A model generated the notes under the pieces. That model made no database searches and had not been told where the DNA came from. It saw only the letters and a program-made list of their open reading frames with translations. The position numbers and the translations under genes were made by a program. Of a DNA stretch of 64,000 nt, positions 63,316 through 64,000 are shown in pieces. The DNA lies in contig NZ_JAGKSD010000011.1 of assembly GCF_017942225.1 (NCBI RefSeq), positions 1 to 64,000 of the forward strand. Direction: 5' to 3'. Numbering within the stretch: position 1 is the first letter of the stretch; each line of letters begins with the position of its first letter. The stretch comes from Corynebacterium sp. Marseille-P3884. Lineage in GTDB: Bacteria; Actinomycetota; Actinomycetes; Mycobacteriales; Mycobacteriaceae.

Positions 63316-64000
63316 ATGACACATTCATTCTCAGGACAACAGAAACCGACAAACTCGAACAACCCGAATTTCGATCCGTGGACCGACGACATCGGTTCCG
63401 TGGACGACCCGGCGACCATCATCGCGACCATTCCCGGCACGCTCGGCTATTACCCGCAGGAATCCGTCGTCGTGATCGGTCTCGTCCCGGACGACGTGAA
63501 AGGTGGGGAGCTCATGCTGGGGCCGGTGATGAGGGCGGATCTCTCGCACGCCGGCCAGTTGGGCAGCTTCTTGGAGACGGCGCCGGTGGAGCGCTGCGTC
63601 GCCTTCCTCGGCGTCATGGTGACCAGGACGCCGCTCGGTGAACTCGCGACCAGTGCCGCCCACGGGCTGGAAGAGCTGACGCGTCCAGGCGGCGAACCGC
63701 TTATCGACGTATTGTGGCACGTCTCCGAAATCGCCCAGGGCACCCCGTACGAGATGGTCTTCGGGCCCGACCCGGAAGACATGAACCGGAACTGGCCCGA
63801 CTTGAAATGGGACCGCGGCACGGTGGCGTCTGTGGTCAACTCGCCGGCGATGCGTGCGTGGCGCGACAACGGGATCCTTCCAGCGTTGAACCGTGCCGAC
63901 ACATTCGAGTACTTCGAGCAGGACTCTCACACGGGATGGGTGACGCTCGGCGGGGAAGACATTGAGGTCGCGGCGTTCATCCGGGAGGCGCGTTTGTGCG
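63316..64000 (+). CDS. DUF4192 domain protein, cut by window edge
   Basis: The frame is open from ATG 63316 to the end of the window (228 codons). DDPATIIATIPGTLGYYPQE and SVVVIGLVPDDVKGGEL are the N-terminal signature of DUF4192, an actinobacterial family of unknown function. Further blocks are GTPYEMVFGPDPEDMNRNWP and TGWVTLGGEDIEVAAFIREA. The C-terminal part is missing. It is divergent from the PAC2 gene. A GCTTATCGACG copy lies in the intergenic region (63235) and another inside (63699). Confidence 0.85.
   Translation, partial: MTHSFSGQQKPTNSNNPNFDPWTDDIGSVDDPATIIATIPGTLGYYPQESVVVIGLVPDDVKGGELMLGPVMRADLSHAGQLGSFLETAPVERCVAFLGVMVTRTPLGELATSAAHGLEELTRPGGEPLIDVLWHVSEIAQGTPYEMVFGPDPEDMNRNWPDLKWDRGTVASVVNSPAMRAWRDNGILPALNRADTFEYFEQDSHTGWVTLGGEDIEVAAFIREARLC

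Overview
The window is a chromosomal segment of a high-GC Corynebacterium. The gene order is that of the conserved corynebacterial backbone: truB/ribF, rpsO-pnp, dapB-thyX-dapA-RNase J, ftsK, pgsA-cinA-clgR-pspA, bioYMN, DUF3046-recA-recX, miaB, miaA-dapF-hflX, ptsH/fruA/fruK/sugR-lexA, divS-like-nrdR, hrpA, oxyR. The many start codons placed 6-9 nt after a TANNNT box (leaderless genes) also fit this group. I could not assign a species.

Layout. 1-2.6 kb is accessory: an IS3-type transposase tail, a 632-codon gene of unknown function that is visibly lower in G+C than its neighbours, and about 490 bp without a gene. 2.6-10.8 kb holds truB divergent from ribF, a nucleoside hydrolase, rpsO and pnp, a copper/NO-type membrane protein facing a small cupredoxin, and an AMIN-like lipoprotein. 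10.9-19.5 kb is the lysine/cell-wall and DNA section (dapB, thyX, dapA, RNase J, TIGR03085 protein, ftsK). 19.5-26.3 kb has a DJ-1-like protein, a Mn2+-riboswitch-controlled terC, pgsA-cinA-clgR, pspA, and the biotin importer bioYMN with a BioQ-like operator. 26.3-31.7 kb carries the SOS gene recA with recX, an orphan gluB-like binding protein, and miaB. 31.7-37.7 kb is a second accessory stretch: vapBC, a glutamate-synthase-like flavoprotein, DUF3592 and ArsR genes, an MFS/TetR pair and an IS6 remnant. 37.7-48.2 kb contains GNAT, DUF349, miaA, dapF, two small unknown genes, hflX, a uracil permease and a DUF222/HNH gene. 48.2-54.5 kb has the fructose PTS genes, sugR, lexA, a divS-like gene and nrdR. 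54.5-64 kb has hrpA, oxyR, a Ski2-type helicase, a PAC2 protein and a truncated DUF4192 gene.

The most unusual signal is not a gene. The 11-mer GCTTATCGACG (or its reverse complement) occurs at 28 places that I located by eye, plus one 10-of-11 match. It lies in both orientations and in at least four reading registers, while about 0.03 copies are expected by chance. It is missing from the two stretches that look acquired and from one 13-kb backbone stretch. Its behaviour resembles that of a DNA uptake sequence or a chromosome-organising site, neither of which I know to be described for this genus.

Other points worth a look are a reduced PTS locus without ptsI, a glutamate transporter reduced to its binding protein, and a membrane/cupredoxin pair that is normally one fused protein. 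There is also a riboswitch whose P1 strand doubles as the anti-Shine-Dalgarno, an inverted pair of DnaA-box sequences, and widely spaced LexA half-sites at recA.
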